From DATGKK01 sp035294725 (GTDB lineage Bacteria; Actinomycetota; Acidimicrobiia; Acidimicrobiales; Bog-793), in NCBI GenBank assembly GCA_035294725.1, contig DATGKK010000078.1, positions 1 to 23,054 of the forward strand: a DNA stretch of 23,054 bases, in the 5' to 3' direction. This document shows positions 1 to 7,237 of the stretch, piece by piece (position 1 is the first letter of the stretch; the number at the start of each line of letters is the position of its first letter). The translations under genes and the position numbers were made by a program. The notes beneath the pieces were generated by a model. That model was not told the origin of the DNA, did no database searches, and saw only the letters and a program-made list of their open reading frames with translations.

Positions 1-573
1 CTCCAGGACCCGCTCTCGAACCTGCTGCCGTACGCCACCGTGCTCGAGAACCTCCACTTCGCCGCCGAGGGTGCCCGCGCCCTCGGCGAGGCTCCCGCCC
101 TCTCCCACGGGGACCTCGTAGCGCTCCTCGGGCTCGCCCCCTTCGCCGGCCGGCCGGTCGGCTCCCTCTCCGGCGGTGAGCAGCAGCTGGCGGCGCTCGC
201 GGCTGGAGCGGCCGCCGGCGGCCGTCTCCTGCTCATCGACGAGCCGACGAGCCAGCTCGACCCGCGCGAACGGGACCGCGTGGCCGGAGCCCTCCACGAC
301 CTGCACCAGGCGAGCGGCGCCACGATCGTGATGGTGACCCACGACGCCCAGCTCGCCGACACCCTCCCTCGCACGGTGACGATCCGGGACGGTCGCGTCG
401 GGGCCGAAGGCCGCCACGGCACCCAGTACGCCGTCGTGGCGAGGGACGGCACCATCCAGCTGCCCCCTGACGTGCTCGAGATCCTCCCGCCCGACACCCT
501 GATCCGGATCGTGCGGCGGCCGGAGGGCATCGAGCTCCTCGCGCCGCACCTCGGAGAGGGAGCGGCTCCCTGA
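1..573 (+). CDS. ABC transporter ATP-binding protein, 5'-truncated by the window edge
   Basis: The reading frame is open from base 1 and begins inside the Q-loop region (LQDPLSNLLPYATVLEN), so the Walker A half lies outside the window. The visible part has the ABC signature LSGGEQQ, Walker B LLLIDEPTSQLD and the switch histidine in VMVTHDAQLAD, so the protein is a nucleotide-binding subunit that powers an ABC transporter at the inner face of the membrane. After the ATPase core comes a tail of about 50 residues containing VVARDGTIQLPPDVLE, which resembles the short AbrB/SpoVT-like extension found on some actinobacterial ABC ATPases (recognition by eye). The stop overlaps the start of the next ATPase by one base (TGATG), so the two are co-translated. 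The two proteins probably form a heterodimeric motor or serve a MacB/LolCDE-like exporter. No permease is in the window and the substrate cannot be told. Confidence 0.88.
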   Translation, partial: LQDPLSNLLPYATVLENLHFAAEGARALGEAPALSHGDLVALLGLAPFAGRPVGSLSGGEQQLAALAAGAAAGGRLLLIDEPTSQLDPRERDRVAGALHDLHQASGATIVMVTHDAQLADTLPRTVTIRDGRVGAEGRHGTQYAVVARDGTIQLPPDVLEILPPDTLIRIVRRPEGIELLAPHLGEGAAP

Positions 574-1214
574 TGCGGGCGCGCCTCGTGGCCGAGGGCA
601 TCACCATGTCCTACGGCGAGCGCCGCCTGCTCGACGGCGTGGACCTCGAGGTCGAGCCGGGCGAGCTCGTCGCCGTGACCGGACCGTCGGGCTCGGGCAA
701 GACGACGCTGCTGCTGATCCTCGCCGGCGTGCTGAAGCCGGACGCGGGCAGCCTGCGCCACGTCCCTCAAGCGCCCGACCCGGGAGCGTCCGTCGTCGTC
801 GGGCTCGTCCCCCAGACCATTGCCCTCTCGTCCTTCTCGAGCGCTGCGGAGAACATCGCGCTGCCGCTCCAGGCGCGGGCGATCGACCCTTCAGAGATCG
901 AGCGACGGGTCGCCGAGCAGCTCGCGGCGCTCGGTCTCGCTGCCCAGCGCGACCGCATCGTCACCGAGCTCTCCGGCGGCCAGCGCCAGCGCGTGGCCGT
1001 CGCCCGAGCTCTCGCCCTCGCGCCGGACATCCTGATCGCCGACGAGGCGACCGCAGAGCTCGACGCCGACAACCAGGCGATCGTGATGGACCAATTCACC
1101 GAGGCCGCCGCCCGCGGCGCCGCCGTCGTGCTCGCGACCCACGACCCCGTCGTCGCAGAGCGCTGCCACAGGTCGCTCCTCCTCGACGAGGCGCGCCTTT
1201 TGGTGAGCGCCTGA
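573..1214 (+). CDS. ABC transporter ATP-binding protein (LolD/MacB-like size)
   Basis: This 213-residue protein is a complete, compact ABC ATPase. Walker A is GPSGSGKTT (residues about 37-45), followed by a Q-loop near GLVPQTIAL, the signature LSGGQRQRVAVARAL, Walker B ILIADEATAELD and the H-loop VVLATHDPVVAE. The ATG overlaps the upstream stop by one base, so this start is well supported and the gene belongs to the same operon as the preceding ATPase. The size and lack of extra domains match LolD/MacB-type ATPases that drive lipoprotein or macrolide exporters with FtsX-like permeases, but the partner permease is presumably upstream of the window. Nothing downstream on this strand looks like a transporter subunit. 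The ATPase assignment is certain; the exact transporter class is inference. Confidence 0.93.
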   Translation: MRARLVAEGITMSYGERRLLDGVDLEVEPGELVAVTGPSGSGKTTLLLILAGVLKPDAGSLRHVPQAPDPGASVVVGLVPQTIALSSFSSAAENIALPLQARAIDPSEIERRVAEQLAALGLAAQRDRIVTELSGGQRQRVAVARALALAPDILIADEATAELDADNQAIVMDQFTEAAARGAAVVLATHDPVVAERCHRSLLLDEARLLVSA

Positions 1215-1305
1215 CCGCTCGTTGCGACCCGCGGCGACGGGGCCGGCTCGCCACAGGGAGTGCAGCGGTAGGTCGGGAGGGAGGCCGCGGTGCTGGCCTG
1301 CGGCC

Positions 1306-2769
1306 GTGCCCGCCGACCCGCTCGACGACGTGAGAGCCGAGACGGCGCGCTACGGCTACGGGCTCCGCCTCGGGGCCGCCCGACCTCCGGCCGGGGGCTT
1401 CGTGGCGCCCGAGCACTCCCTGCTCGCCCTCGGGCCTCCCCGGTCGGGCAAGACCTCGACGCTCGTCGTGCCGAACGTCCTGTCCGCCTGCGGGGCGGTC
1501 GTCACCACCTCGACCAAGCCCGACGTCGCACTCGCCACGTCACGGGCGCGCCGCCGCGTCGGCGAATGCCTGCTGTTCGACCCGCGAGGCGGTGCGGGCG
1601 AGGTCGCCGCGGCAGCCGGCTTGCGACCGGTCGGCTGGTCACCGGTGCGGGGATCCCTCCATTGGGATGGAGCAACCCTCATGGCCGAGACCATGGTCCG
1701 CACGTCCCGACCGGGCCAGCTCCTCGGCGAGGCGGCCCACTGGGTGGAGCGAGCCCAGGCCCTCCTCGCTCCGGCCTTTCACGCCGCTGCTCTCGACGAG
1801 ATGAGCATGCCCGCCCTGCTCTCGGTCGTCGACCGGCGAGAGGGTCGGGAGCTGCGGGCGATCCTCGCCCGCCACGACTCACCGGGGTCCGCCCACGGCA
1901 CCGGCATCGCCCTCGACGCCCTCGATGGGGTCCTCGCAACCGACGAGAGGGAGCAGAGCGGCATCTGGTCGACCGCCGCCTCGGTGCTGTCCGCCTACCG
2001 CTCCGAGCGCGCGCTCGCCACGACGTCGTTGCCCTCGATCGACTTCGATGCGCTCGTGCGGGGAGGCGACACCCTCTACATCTGCTCGAGCGCTGACGGC
2101 CAGCGCCAGGCGGCTCCCATCGTGGGAGGCCTCCTCCGGGACGCCCGCGCGGCCGCCTACAAGGCCGCCGCAGCTGGAGACCTCGGCGTCGCGTGCCGCC
2201 GGCCCCCGTTCCTGCTCCTGCTCGACGAGGTGGCGAACATCGCGCCGCTCCACGACCTGCCGAGCCTCGTCTCGGAGGGTGGGGGCCAGGGCGTCGTGAC
2301 GCTCGCCTGCCTCCAGGACCTGAGCCAGGCGGAGGCGAGGTGGGGCCGGGAGGGGGCCGGACTGCTCAGCATCTTCAACACCAAGGTCATCTTCCCGGGG
2401 ATCGCCGACGTGCGAACTCTGGAGGCCGTCTCGAAGCTCGCCGGCACGCAGGAGGTGATGGCGGTCTCGTCGAGCGACGGGCCGCGCCGCACTGGTCTCC
2501 CCGGTCTCCTCGGGCGCCGCGGCCCTGACCGGCACACGTACTCGACGCGCCTCGTGCCGCGCCTGCCGGTCGACCGGATCGCGTCAGGCGAACCGGGCAG
2601 GGTCGTCTGCATCGACGGGGCCACGCCCTCTGCTCTCGAGCTGCGGCCGTGGTTCGAGGTGGCTCGCTTTCGCACTCTCGTCGAGGCGGCGAGAACCCTC
2701 GAGCAGCCGGGTCGCGTGCCCGTCCTCGCGAGGAGCACGGTCGAGGGACGCGGGCGCCGAGCGCCCTGA
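1306..2769 (+). CDS. TraG/VirD4-like type IV coupling ATPase, soluble form
   Basis: The protein of about 487 residues resembles type IV coupling proteins, which couple a relaxase-DNA complex to a conjugation channel by ATP hydrolysis. Walker A is GPPRSGKTS (about residues 43-51) and Walker B is FLLLLDEVANI (about 302-312). The segment after it (LPSLVSEGGGQGVVTLACLQDLSQ, then IFNTKVIFPG) is typical of the TraG/TraD C-terminal domain that contacts the relaxosome. The usual N-terminal pair of transmembrane helices is missing, so it would be cytosolic or need a membrane partner. The frame is open back to a TTG at 1222. I prefer the GTG at 1306 because coupling-protein-like sequence begins there, but the purine-rich GGGAGGGAGG at 1275-1284 is rather far away, so the start is uncertain. 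It converges on the relaxase gene with 26 bases between stops. Confidence 0.85.
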   Translation: MPADPLDDVRAETARYGYGLRLGAARPPAGGFVAPEHSLLALGPPRSGKTSTLVVPNVLSACGAVVTTSTKPDVALATSRARRRVGECLLFDPRGGAGEVAAAAGLRPVGWSPVRGSLHWDGATLMAETMVRTSRPGQLLGEAAHWVERAQALLAPAFHAAALDEMSMPALLSVVDRREGRELRAILARHDSPGSAHGTGIALDALDGVLATDEREQSGIWSTAASVLSAYRSERALATTSLPSIDFDALVRGGDTLYICSSADGQRQAAPIVGGLLRDARAAAYKAAAAGDLGVACRRPPFLLLLDEVANIAPLHDLPSLVSEGGGQGVVTLACLQDLSQAEARWGREGAGLLSIFNTKVIFPGIADVRTLEAVSKLAGTQEVMAVSSSDGPRRTGLPGLLGRRGPDRHTYSTRLVPRLPVDRIASGEPGRVVCIDGATPSALELRPWFEVARFRTLVEAARTLEQPGRVPVLARSTVEGRGRRAP

Positions 2770-2795
2770 GGGAGTCGGGCCCGAACCACTGGGCG

Positions 2796-4931
2796 TCAGC
2801 GGCCGAGCCCGAGGTCTCGCTCCCGGCGCCGAACCTCGTCTCCGAGCCGTAGCCCGTGGTCGGCGTGGGGTTGGTCCCGGATTGCGCCGATCGCACGCTC
2901 TCGCGCCCGCCGGCGAGCTGAGGGATCGTCGCTCGCGAGCCCTGGAGCCACCATCACGTGCCAGCGCTCCACACCTTCCTGCCGGCCCCCCGCGCGCCCG
3001 AGCTCCCTCGTGCCGCCGACGACCACGACCGGAGCACGAGCCGGGAGCGACCCCTCGCTCCGTGCGACGTGTGACTCGACGACCCGGACCGGCGCGGCCG
3101 CGCCGGCAAGCTCCCGCTGCGTGCCGACGACCATGCTCCGGTCCGGGACCACGACGAGCGGCTCGCGCCCCGATCCGGCGAGCGCCCGGGCGACGGCGGC
3201 CGCCTCGCGGCAGGCCGTGGCCACGTCCGGCGCGAGGCGCAGGTGCAGCGGCGGCGCGTCACCGAGCGCGACCGCGACAGCGGCCCGAGGCGCCCGAGGG
3301 AGCATCTCGCCGAGCGGCTGTGGGGTGATCCTCTGTGCCGATGAGACGACCCGCCCGAGCGCGAGTGCCTCCCCGAGGGAGTTCTCGGCTCCGAACACCA
3401 CGACCGCGGCACCGGCAGCGCGGGCGCGCTCGAAGGCGGCCTCGAGCTCCACCGCGAGCCATGAGCCCGCGTCGGCGAGGACGAGCACGTCGCCGCGCCC
3501 GAGCCGGCCGGCAAGGCGATCTGCCTGCCGGACCGGTAACGCCTCGTGCCCGCACGCAGCCTCGAGCCGCCGGGCCGCCGGCGCGCCGAGCGTGAGGGCG
3601 ATGACCTCGCCGCCGGGCTCGACCGGCTGGAGGACCGAGAGGGCGTGGAGGCCGTCGAGGCGGCTCGCCGGAGCGTACGCGAGCACACGTGCACCGGTGT
3701 CTCCGGCGAGCACCTCGAGCCGCCGCGCCGCGCTCTCGGCCGCTTGCAGGTGCGACCGGGTGGTGAGCCGGTCTCCGGAGCCGGCCCTCACGACCTCGGG
3801 CCGCTCGATCGCGGCGGCCACGGCTGCGCGGACGTCGGCGATGGCGGCCCCCTCCGGGGCCGAGCTGCAGAGCGCGATCGCCACGTCGCCGGCCGAGAAC
3901 GTGCCGTCTCGCGCCGTGCGCAGCCTGCCGAGCACCTCGACCGGGTCCGGGAGGCAGCCCTCCGGCGCTCGTGCCGGGGCCCGATGGCCGGCCGGGGACC
4001 CGAGGCCGGCGGCCCGCTCGAGGCGTGCCGGCGAGAGGCCGAGACGGAGCCCTCGCTCGCTCCACTCGGCCCGGAGCTCTTCGTAGGGCCGCTCCCGGTC
4101 CTTCTCGGGTCGCAGCTCCGACGCAGCCGCCTCCACGGCCGCCCGCGCCGCAGGCCCCGACAGCCCTCGAGCCTCGACGTAGGCCCGTATCCGCGCCGAC
4201 TGGACCGAGAACGCCGAGAGCGCCTCGGGGGAGATCCCCTTCACCTCGGCGAAGTCGCCCCGCATCGGCCCGAACTCGACGCCGCAGGCCGAGAGCTCGT
4301 GGCGAAGGTGGGCCTCGAACAGCGCGCGCACCACCCGCTGGTGCGCGAACAGGGACCTCGCGTCGAGGGCGCCCCACCGCCCGTCCTCCCCGAGGGCGAG
4401 GTTGGCAACGAGGACGTGGGTGTGGAGGTGGGGGTCGGCCGCCCGGCTCGTGCGGTGGAGGAAGCAGAGCGCGGCCAGCCCCTCGACTCCCACCTCCCAG
4501 CGCTCGTCGCCGCGCTGGCGTCGGGACGACGCCGCCGCCTCGCCGAGGTAGCCCACAGTCGCCGCCACGGCTGCGCCGTGGGCGCGCTCGACCCGAGCCG
4601 AGCCCTCGGGCGGGCCGAGCGCGTGCAGGATGCTGACCGATTTCGGCACCGAGAGCACCACGTCGAGGGCGACGTTGGTCACGGGGTAGCGGGCTCGGTC
4701 GACGAGCTGCTCACCGGTGCCCGGTGCGGCGCCCCGGGCCACGGCGCGCAGTTGCCGGAGCGCACTCGAGCCGTCGACGGGCTGACCCGAGTTGAGACCG
4801 AGCGCCTCGGCGGACCCACCGAGCCAGTAGGGATCGGCCTCGACGAGACCGCGCGGGAGGTCGGTCGTGGCCGCCACGGTGCGGAAGTAGTAGCCCTCCC
4901 CTCCGGCGCGGACCCGGGCGATGCTGAGCAC
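2796..4931 (-). CDS. MobF (TrwC/TraI-like) relaxase with a degenerate helicase half
   Basis: This 711-residue protein starts at a GTG at 4931-4929. The N-terminal 300 residues are a TrwC-type relaxase, which nicks oriT and stays bound to the 5' end. Visible features are MLS at the start, a double tyrosine at residues 14-15 in the position of the catalytic tyrosines, DVVLSVPKSVS at about 90-100, and the metal-binding triad DPHLHTHVLVAN with H168, H170 and H172. From about residue 395 the sequence follows the layout of a TraI-type superfamily 1 helicase, but the Walker A position reads APASRLDGL and the Walker B position reads VLADAGSW, so ATPase residues are missing. At 711 residues it is shorter than TrwC (966). 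The frame is intact, so this is not simple decay. Oriented opposite to the coupling ATPase; no accessory relaxosome gene or clear oriT is recognised. Confidence 0.9.
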   Translation of the reverse strand: MLSIARVRAGGEGYYFRTVAATTDLPRGLVEADPYWLGGSAEALGLNSGQPVDGSSALRQLRAVARGAAPGTGEQLVDRARYPVTNVALDVVLSVPKSVSILHALGPPEGSARVERAHGAAVAATVGYLGEAAASSRRQRGDERWEVGVEGLAALCFLHRTSRAADPHLHTHVLVANLALGEDGRWGALDARSLFAHQRVVRALFEAHLRHELSACGVEFGPMRGDFAEVKGISPEALSAFSVQSARIRAYVEARGLSGPAARAAVEAAASELRPEKDRERPYEELRAEWSERGLRLGLSPARLERAAGLGSPAGHRAPARAPEGCLPDPVEVLGRLRTARDGTFSAGDVAIALCSSAPEGAAIADVRAAVAAAIERPEVVRAGSGDRLTTRSHLQAAESAARRLEVLAGDTGARVLAYAPASRLDGLHALSVLQPVEPGGEVIALTLGAPAARRLEAACGHEALPVRQADRLAGRLGRGDVLVLADAGSWLAVELEAAFERARAAGAAVVVFGAENSLGEALALGRVVSSAQRITPQPLGEMLPRAPRAAVAVALGDAPPLHLRLAPDVATACREAAAVARALAGSGREPLVVVPDRSMVVGTQRELAGAAAPVRVVESHVARSEGSLPARAPVVVVGGTRELGRAGGRQEGVERWHVMVAPGLASDDPSARRRARERAIGAIRDQPHADHGLRLGDEVRRRERDLGLGR

Positions 4932-4974
4932 GGACGGAGGCTCGCCGGCTCACCTACCCCCGGACCTACCGCCT

Positions 4975-4993
4975 GGGTCCCCCCGGGGTACCC
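4975..4993 (-). terminator. Possible weak hairpin between pafBC and the relaxase gene
   Basis: The 75-base gap between the pafBC stop and the relaxase start contains GGGT, C-rich and G-rich halves, then ACCC, which can fold into a GC-rich imperfect stem. There is no T-run. It may weakly separate the two minus-strand genes, or be only a consequence of base composition. The same gap holds two GTAGGT copies (on the minus strand) just upstream of the relaxase start, which I could not assign. Confidence 0.2.
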
Positions 4994-5006
4994 GTGCGCC
5001 CCGAGC

Positions 5007-7022
5007 TCAGCCCGCCTCCTCGTAGCGCCGGAGCGCCCTCGCCGCGACGGCAGCCGCGACGCCGGCGAAGGAGAGCGGCGAGAGCACATCGGCCGCAGGT
5101 CCGAGCCGGAGCATGAGCCGGCCGAGGAAGCCCTCCGGATCGGCGACGAGGACGTCGGTCTCAAGCCGGCCGTCGGGGCGAAGCTCGAGCGGGGCGACCG
5201 CGTACTGCTCGACCCCGAAGGCGGAGTCCGCCGGCACAGCGATGCGCACCCTCACGGCGTCGGGGCCACCGAGGAAGGCGGACGGGCCGGCGAGCGACTC
5301 GTCGAGCTCGCCCGGGGATTGGAACAACGTCCCGGTCGGGCGCACCGCCTGCACCCGCTCGACCTGGAACCGGCGGAGCCCGTCCACCCGGTGGCACCAG
5401 CCGTCGAGGTACCAGCGCCCCTCGCGCAGCACCACCTGGTAGGGGTCGACCTCACGCCGAGAAGGCGTCGGCGAGGTGCTCGAGAGATAGTCGATCTCGA
5501 CACGCTCATGGCGCTCGGCTGCCCCCTGCAGCTCGTGGAGGAGCTCGGGCCGGTCGACCTCGAGCGAGAAGCGGAACTCGCCGAGCACCGCCTCGAGCTT
5601 GCCGAGCGCCCGGCGGAGCGGCGCCTGGTCGCCCGAGCCGCTCAGGTCGAGCAGCGCCGTGGCCGCGGCCGCGAGGGCGAAGCCTTCCTGCGGAGTGAGG
5701 CGCCGGGGGTGGGCGAGATGGCCGAGCGCGTAGGCAGAGACCCTGTCGCCGTCCACGATGAGCTCGATCAGCTGGTCAGGGGTGTACGGCGGCACGCCGC
5801 AGCAGGCCGCCAGCTCGAGCTCGTGGACGAGCTCGTCCTCGCTCATGGCAAAGCGCTCGGCGAGGGTGGCGATCTCCTCCTCCCCCACTCTCGCGAGGTG
5901 GACCAGGATGGCGAGCAGGCGCCGGAGACGCTCGCCGGCGATCGGCCCCGGGCTCGGCGGGCGCCGGGACGTGCGGGGAGCCGGCCCCGGCGCCTCGCCG
6001 TGGTCCGAGACGGCGACCCGGTCACGATCCGGGGCCGCCGCCGGCTCGGGCGGCAGCGGTTCTGGCCGCGCCGTGGCGCCGCCGGAGAGATGGGCGCGAA
6101 GGCGCGCCACGACGAGCTCGCGCAGATGGGCGGGCCCCCGCACCACCGCTGCGTCGCCGAGCCCGGCGACGAACGACACGAAGGCGGGCTCGTCGGCGAC
6201 CGGCAGGCGCAGCACGACGCCTCCCGCCGGGAGCCGCTCTGCGACGGCGGAAGCCGGCACGAGCGAGGCGACCTGGTGCGCGAGGCGGCCGTCGACCTCG
6301 AGCTCGGCGACGGGGAGGTCGTCTCCTCTGGCGCCGAAGGGGAGGAGCTGGATCTCGGCGTCGAGGTCGAGGTCCGCCGGCGGCTCGAACGAGCCGGGAT
6401 CGCCGGCGACCGGGGTGCTCTCGATGCGGTCGACCCTGAAGGTGCGCAACGCTCCGGCGTCGCCGACGGTGCGGTCCTTCGCGACGAGGTACCACGCCGC
6501 CTGGCGGAAGGCGAGGCCGTACGGCTCGACCTCCCGCTCGCGGCCGCGGTAGCGGAACCTCAAGAGCGCCCTCTGGCAGACGGCCTGGTGGACGGCACCG
6601 AGGGCGGGAACCGCGGGCAGGACGGCGACCGGCGCCCCATACCCGGCTCCCACCCCGTGGCCGAGTGCCGAGAGGGCGTCCCTGCCTGCGCCGCCCTCGA
6701 GCTGCACGGCGGCCACGGCGAAGGCGAGCGCGTTCGCCTCGTCGTCGTCGAGGCCGAGCTCCGGCAGGTAGTAGTCCTCGGGCCGCACGATGTAGCCCGC
6801 CTGCTCCTCGGCCGCGATCGGCACGGTCGTCACCGGGATGCCGAGCTCCCTCAGCGCCTTCTTGTCCCGCTCGAACGCCTGGCGGGCCGACTCCTTGTTC
6901 TCGGGATAGCCCTCGACGCGCTCGGAGATCTCTCGCAGCGAGAGCGGCCGCTCGGTGTCGAGCAGAACGAGCATCAGGTTCGTCAGGCGTTCGAGCCGGT
7001 CGCGGCGGGCCTCGGCGGGCAT
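5007..7022 (-). CDS. pafBC: Fused PafB-PafC-like WYL-domain transcription regulator
   Basis: The 671-residue protein has the double architecture of PafB fused to PafC. A DeoR/HTH-11-type helix-turn-helix spans about residues 1-64 (LSLREISERVEGYPENKES). The first WYL domain includes VEPYGLAFRQAAWYLVAKD (about 165-185). A proline-rich linker lies at about 320-362, then a second HTH/WCX-like region (about 364-450), and a second WYL domain with VDPYQVVLREGRWYLDGW (about 520-540). In mycobacteria PafB and PafC form the LexA-independent activator of the DNA-damage response, with WYL domains thought to sense nucleic acid. The frame is open to 7250, but the ATG at 7022 begins the recognisable HTH and is preceded by a TACCAT hexamer (7031-7036) 8 bases away, consistent with a leaderless mRNA. 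In many actinobacteria these genes sit beside the Pup-proteasome operon; here the downstream neighbour is a relaxase. Confidence 0.87.
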   Translation of the reverse strand: MPAEARRDRLERLTNLMLVLLDTERPLSLREISERVEGYPENKESARQAFERDKKALRELGIPVTTVPIAAEEQAGYIVRPEDYYLPELGLDDDEANALAFAVAAVQLEGGAGRDALSALGHGVGAGYGAPVAVLPAVPALGAVHQAVCQRALLRFRYRGREREVEPYGLAFRQAAWYLVAKDRTVGDAGALRTFRVDRIESTPVAGDPGSFEPPADLDLDAEIQLLPFGARGDDLPVAELEVDGRLAHQVASLVPASAVAERLPAGGVVLRLPVADEPAFVSFVAGLGDAAVVRGPAHLRELVVARLRAHLSGGATARPEPLPPEPAAAPDRDRVAVSDHGEAPGPAPRTSRRPPSPGPIAGERLRRLLAILVHLARVGEEEIATLAERFAMSEDELVHELELAACCGVPPYTPDQLIELIVDGDRVSAYALGHLAHPRRLTPQEGFALAAAATALLDLSGSGDQAPLRRALGKLEAVLGEFRFSLEVDRPELLHELQGAAERHERVEIDYLSSTSPTPSRREVDPYQVVLREGRWYLDGWCHRVDGLRRFQVERVQAVRPTGTLFQSPGELDESLAGPSAFLGGPDAVRVRIAVPADSAFGVEQYAVAPLELRPDGRLETDVLVADPEGFLGRLMLRLGPAADVLSPLSFAGVAAAVAARALRRYEEAG

Positions 7023-7190
7023 GACTGGCGATGGTAGGCGTCGTCGCCCGGGTTGTCGCTCGATCTCTCCGCGCCTCCTCGCACGCTCCGGCCGCGGTCC
7101 GTCGCAAGGGTGGCGGCGGCTCGCGGGGCCGGGGAGTCCGGCTGGAGACTGCCACCCGTGCGTGGAGCGCAGCTCGCCAGGCTCCCTCCC

Positions 7191-7196
7191 TAGAAT
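7191..7196 (+). promoter_or_regulatory. Candidate -10 hexamer of the formate dehydrogenase operon
   Basis: TAGAAT fits the actinobacterial TANNNT -10 pattern in an otherwise very GC-rich divergent gap between pafBC and the FDH operon. It would place the transcript start near 7203 and leave a leader of about 35 bases containing the ribosome site GGAGG (7229-7233) four bases before the ATG at 7238. No convincing -35 is seen, which is common in this phylum. Confidence 0.35.
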
Positions 7197-7237
7197 CCGC
7201 CACGCGCCGGAAAGCACTCGATCCCGACGGAGGCGCG

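Noticed and set aside
3546..7037. A 1163-codon open frame on the plus strand, opposite the relaxase and pafBC genes
   Set aside because: It is an antisense shadow: its translation is Arg/Gly/Glu/Pro-rich with no recognisable motif, while the minus strand has two genes with clear domains across the same interval. Long antisense frames are expected at this GC content.
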